Positions 61,889 through 64,000 of a stretch of 64,000 nt of DNA are shown one piece after another. Position 1 is the stretch's first letter; each line of letters begins with the position of its first letter. Location: assembly GCA_963677885.1 (NCBI GenBank), contig OY782500.1:5022001-5086000 (forward strand). The letters are read 5' to 3'. Position numbers and translations under genes: made by a program. The notes beneath the pieces are model-generated. The model was not told the origin of the DNA, searched no databases, and worked only from the letters and a program-made list of their open reading frames with translations. The DNA comes from UBA1351 sp963677885. GTDB taxonomy: Bacteria > Bacillota > Clostridia > Lachnospirales > Vallitaleaceae.

Positions 61889-62016
61889 GACTAACATACG
61901 ATTTAGCAACACTGCAATCGCTAATCGAGTCACTACCGCATTAGCCAACCCAAAGAGTCCCTGGCATGCGGGGAGGCTATAAGATCCTTGTGTCGTAAAC
62001 CGAAAACCGTTATATG
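61889..62016 (+). repeat. attC 49
   Basis: R'' GACTAAC, R' GTTATAT; class B-like, degraded loop. L boxes still match (CGATTTA/TAAACCG). Confidence 0.85.
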
Positions 62017-62046
62017 AAATAAAATGCTAGTTATTGGAGAAGAGAA

Positions 62047-62697
62047 GTGAATCGGAAGTTCGAAGAATACAAAGTTAGATATCATGGGAACAATTATATA
62101 ATCATTAAACCTTTGACTCAGTTCGATGAACTATATGTATGTGAAGTTGACGCAAAGAGGTATATTTTATTTGGTGATAGATCAACCTTGGAAGAATTAT
62201 CTTATCATGTTATGTGCATTCGAAACAATCCAGGATACGTATTATTCATACCAACGAAGAAACCGAACTCGGAGTATCTGTCAAGTCGGTGGATGTGTAT
62301 GAAATCTTATGATTTAGTGATATCACATCATAGCAAACAGTTACAACATAAGTTGTGGAAGGAATTAAGGAAATTACTTTTTAAAGTTGATATAGTATCT
62401 TTGGAGTCTGTTGAATATGGTGAACCAGACTATGCAAGATATAGTTTCAAGGAGAACAAAGACTTACTTATTGCTGAGTCTAGGTTTGATACTCTATTCT
62501 TGTGTGGTAGTGGAAATGTGTTTGATATATTGGCTGATTCAGCTTCGCATGTAGCCGAATGGGGTCAAGAATCATTTACAAACTATGGCGGACATGCACA
62601 TTCTCATTTGGATTTACGTTTACCTCAGAAGATAAGAAATTCTAGATCTGTTGACGTTACAATTGATTTTTATAGTAAGGAATTATGGGGTTACTAA
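62047..62697 (+). CDS. Cassette 50: HSHxxL-family hypothetical protein (paralogue of cassette 39)
   Basis: A 216-residue protein with a GTG start behind GGAGAAGAG. Shares with cassette 39 the segments YVCEVD..FGDRSTLEE, FIPTKKPNSEYLSSRW, SYDLVISHHSKQL, KENKDLLIAESRFDTLFLCGS and, near the end, GGHAHSHLDLR. Conservation of the His motif between two diverged copies supports a real function. Confidence 0.7.
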   Translation: MNRKFEEYKVRYHGNNYIIIKPLTQFDELYVCEVDAKRYILFGDRSTLEELSYHVMCIRNNPGYVLFIPTKKPNSEYLSSRWMCMKSYDLVISHHSKQLQHKLWKELRKLLFKVDIVSLESVEYGEPDYARYSFKENKDLLIAESRFDTLFLCGSGNVFDILADSASHVAEWGQESFTNYGGHAHSHLDLRLPQKIRNSRSVDVTIDFYSKELWGY

Positions 62698-62722
62698 TCC
62701 TACATATCCCGCATTGTACATC

Positions 62723-62851
62723 CTATAACATACGATTTTCCAACACCGGGACAGCTAACCGAGTCTCCTGCTGCATTAGAACACTCAAAAGGTACCAGAA
62801 ATAATCAGAGGATGTAAGTTCCTTACGTCTTAAACTGATGACTGATATAGG
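62723..62851 (+). repeat. attC 50 (degraded)
   Basis: R'' CTATAAC is present, but R' reads TGATATA and L' TTAAACTG; the arms are heavily mutated. Confidence 0.7.
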
Positions 62852-62905
62852 TCATATATAATCTCGAAAATAATGGCGGTATGGCCATAATGATGGAGGA
62901 AATAA

Positions 62906-63677
62906 TTGATTATAAATTTTGATGAAATAACAAAGATCATTGAGTTATCAGAAATGATAGAAAATGGAGATTATTTTACCCATATCCTAGACTTGCTTAA
63001 TCGTGGAGAAGTTAACATTTAGAGATTCTAAGATATACAACAATTTGGTATTTTATAACATGAAGGTTTATCATACCAATACCTAGGGGAGAAGTGAATA
63101 TAGTGAGATAGCATATAAACTTCTTCTGGAAGGACTTAAACTAAACTCTAATGATTATAAGATTTTATCACAATTAGGCGCATATCATTGTTATAATAAA
63201 GAATTTCCTGAAGCATATGGATATTTAATGAAAGATTTGGAAATTGATGAAAGCTTTTCGAACTTCCACAATATAGGAGTAGTTTATTTTAACTTGGGAC
63301 ATTATGGGGATGCAGCTAGATTTTTTAAAAAAGCACATCAGATACATCCAGAAACCGAGTATAATTACACATCATATATTTACTATGCAATCCCATTAGC
63401 CTTGATGGGTAACATTGAAAAGGCTGCAGGTGTAGCGACATATGAACATACATTGTATGAGCTAGAACTTTTCGGTGAGATGAAGGAATGTCTTGATAAC
63501 TCAGTTGAAGCTGAAGAGGAATTTAAGATTAATAATCTGGATGATGATCATTTGTCTGATGAAGAGAGGGTAGAAATTATGTATGTTTATGATGATAAAA
63601 TACATATAATTGAATCAGGAATCTTACCAGTGATTAACATGGTAGATTCTTTGGAGCATGTCGATTTCACATACTAA
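62906..63677 (+). pseudogene. Cassette 51: TPR protein, frame-disrupted
   Basis: An opening piece (LIINFDEITKIIELSEMIENG, TTG start behind GGAGG) stops near 63019. About 70 bases later another frame carries TPR-like helices (EYSEIAYKLLLEGLKLNSNDY; GAYHCYNKEFPEAYGYLMKDL; NIGVVYFNLGHYGDAARFFKKA) that run on to 63677. At least one frameshift and a stop separate the parts. The intact ancestor would be a small tetratricopeptide protein. Confidence 0.65.
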
Positions 63678-63710
63678 AACAAGATGTATGTATAGTTGCT
63701 TATATAGGTC

Positions 63711-63761
63711 CTAGAATATACAATTCAGTGACACTGGTTTCGCTAAACGAAGGTGGTTATG
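63711..63761 (+). repeat. attC 51 remnant
   Basis: About 50 bases recall an attC: ATACAATTCAGTGACACT, TCGCTAAACGA, then GTTATGTGAAA. The second half of the site is missing. Confidence 0.55.
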
Positions 63762-63804
63762 TGAAATTGGTTATTTTTAATAAGGATTTGAAAGGAAGTA
63801 GTTT

Positions 63805-64000
63805 ATGAAATACATATTATATTTAATACTTGCTCTGCTTATATTTACAGGTTGTAATTCAGTTGAGCATGTAAATACTGTTGATATTTTTAATGAATAT
63901 ATTGAACAGTATGAAAGCCTTGATGTGAGATCGGTTGAAGGGATCAATGTTTATTCTGATAATAGATTGAGTTCGTATGCAATACTACTAGATAATAATG
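63805..64000 (+). CDS. Cassette 52: lipoprotein, cut by window end
   Basis: At least 65 residues of a lipoprotein: signal peptide with lipobox LIFTGC (Cys 15), then SVEHVNTVDIFNEYIEQYESLD. AAAGGAAG precedes the ATG. The array therefore continues beyond the window. Confidence 0.65.
   Translation, partial: MKYILYLILALLIFTGCNSVEHVNTVDIFNEYIEQYESLDVRSVEGINVYSDNRLSSYAILLDNN

Larger units (their letters stand above)
23357..64000 (+). mobile_element. Integron cassette array (about 50 cassettes, continues past the window)
   Basis: Cassettes are separated by related attC sites. Each site runs from R'' (NNNTAAC) and L'' (CGATTYA) through a variable hairpin to L' (TRAACCG) and R' (GTTANNN). I use loop classes: A, AGCTAAAGCT apical arms; B, GCCC-ACCCAAAGGGTCC-GGGC; C, the same with GGCC/GGCC; D, GGTGTTCGGCTAAAGCC; E, others. 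The last six bases of each attC belong to the following cassette. All cassette genes but one module read on the + strand. Most cassettes lack an obvious promoter; toxin-antitoxin cassettes have their own. Confidence 0.93.

Noticed and set aside
23913..62851. CRISPR array
   Set aside because: Repeats are imperfect, about 128 bp, and spaced by 0.3-1.1 kb with genes between them; no cas genes are present.

Overview
The window looks like the chromosome of a low-to-moderate GC Bacillota (Clostridia-like) bacterium. Evidence is a T-box leader in front of a lysyl-tRNA synthetase gene, AGGAGG ribosome sites nearly everywhere, extended -10 promoters (TGN-TATAAT), lipoproteins with short lipoboxes, and a clostridial-type JetABC cluster. 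Species cannot be read from the sequence.

Layout. (1) 1-21.5 kb is ordinary backbone: T-box + lysS, an AraC regulator divergent from a GH2 beta-mannosidase, a Bax-inhibitor-1 membrane protein, an AmmeMemoRadiSam pair (amrS and a Memo-AMMECR1 fusion), a Wadjet-like condensin operon jetABC with no jetD beside it, a LiaF-like protein, a DUF2721/LUD pair, a P-type Ca-ATPase gene broken by a -1 frameshift, and an HD-domain protein. (2) 21.6-23.36 kb is the head of an integron: a tyrosine recombinase, a HigBA-type toxin-antitoxin pair, and a deduced attI junction at 23356/23357. (3) 23.36 kb to the window end is a very large cassette array. I count 50 attC sites of about 75-135 bp plus one remnant, bounding about 50 cassettes, nearly all with one small gene on the + strand. 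An intact IS66-family element (53211-56044, 8-bp target duplication) sits inside cassette 42.

The array is the main finding. attC sites share outer R and L boxes and a hairpin whose arms co-vary. The first bases of each cassette are complementary to its own last bases, as expected if each unit circularises through attC. Sites near the integrase are well kept; those beyond about 49 kb show broken L-box pairing, mutated core triplets, lost R'' boxes or a deleted loop, a gradient expected if new cassettes enter at attI. Unusually for a classical integron, the integrase reads in the same direction as the cassettes and seems to lack the extra segment between active-site patches II and III that marks IntI, so it looks Xer-like. 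Either this is an atypical or reverse integron, or a Xer-type recombinase has taken over attC recombination.

Cassette contents: small membrane proteins (several shaped like 2-TM plus PH-like domain), lipoproteins, a TIR-domain putative defence effector, a DUF4272 protein, an M23-like protein, a GNAT acetyltransferase, a YefM-YoeB pair on the opposite strand, a Phd/RelE-type pair, three adjacent cassettes carrying a par/Fst-style type I toxin with a convergent antisense RNA, and at least two ORF-less cassettes rich in inverted repeats that could encode structured RNAs. Whole cassettes are duplicated (2/13/29 and 3/9). Several toxin-antitoxin modules are spread through the array and may stabilise it. 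Many start codons were reassigned from the first in-frame codon to one with a good ribosome site, because open frames often run back into the attC.
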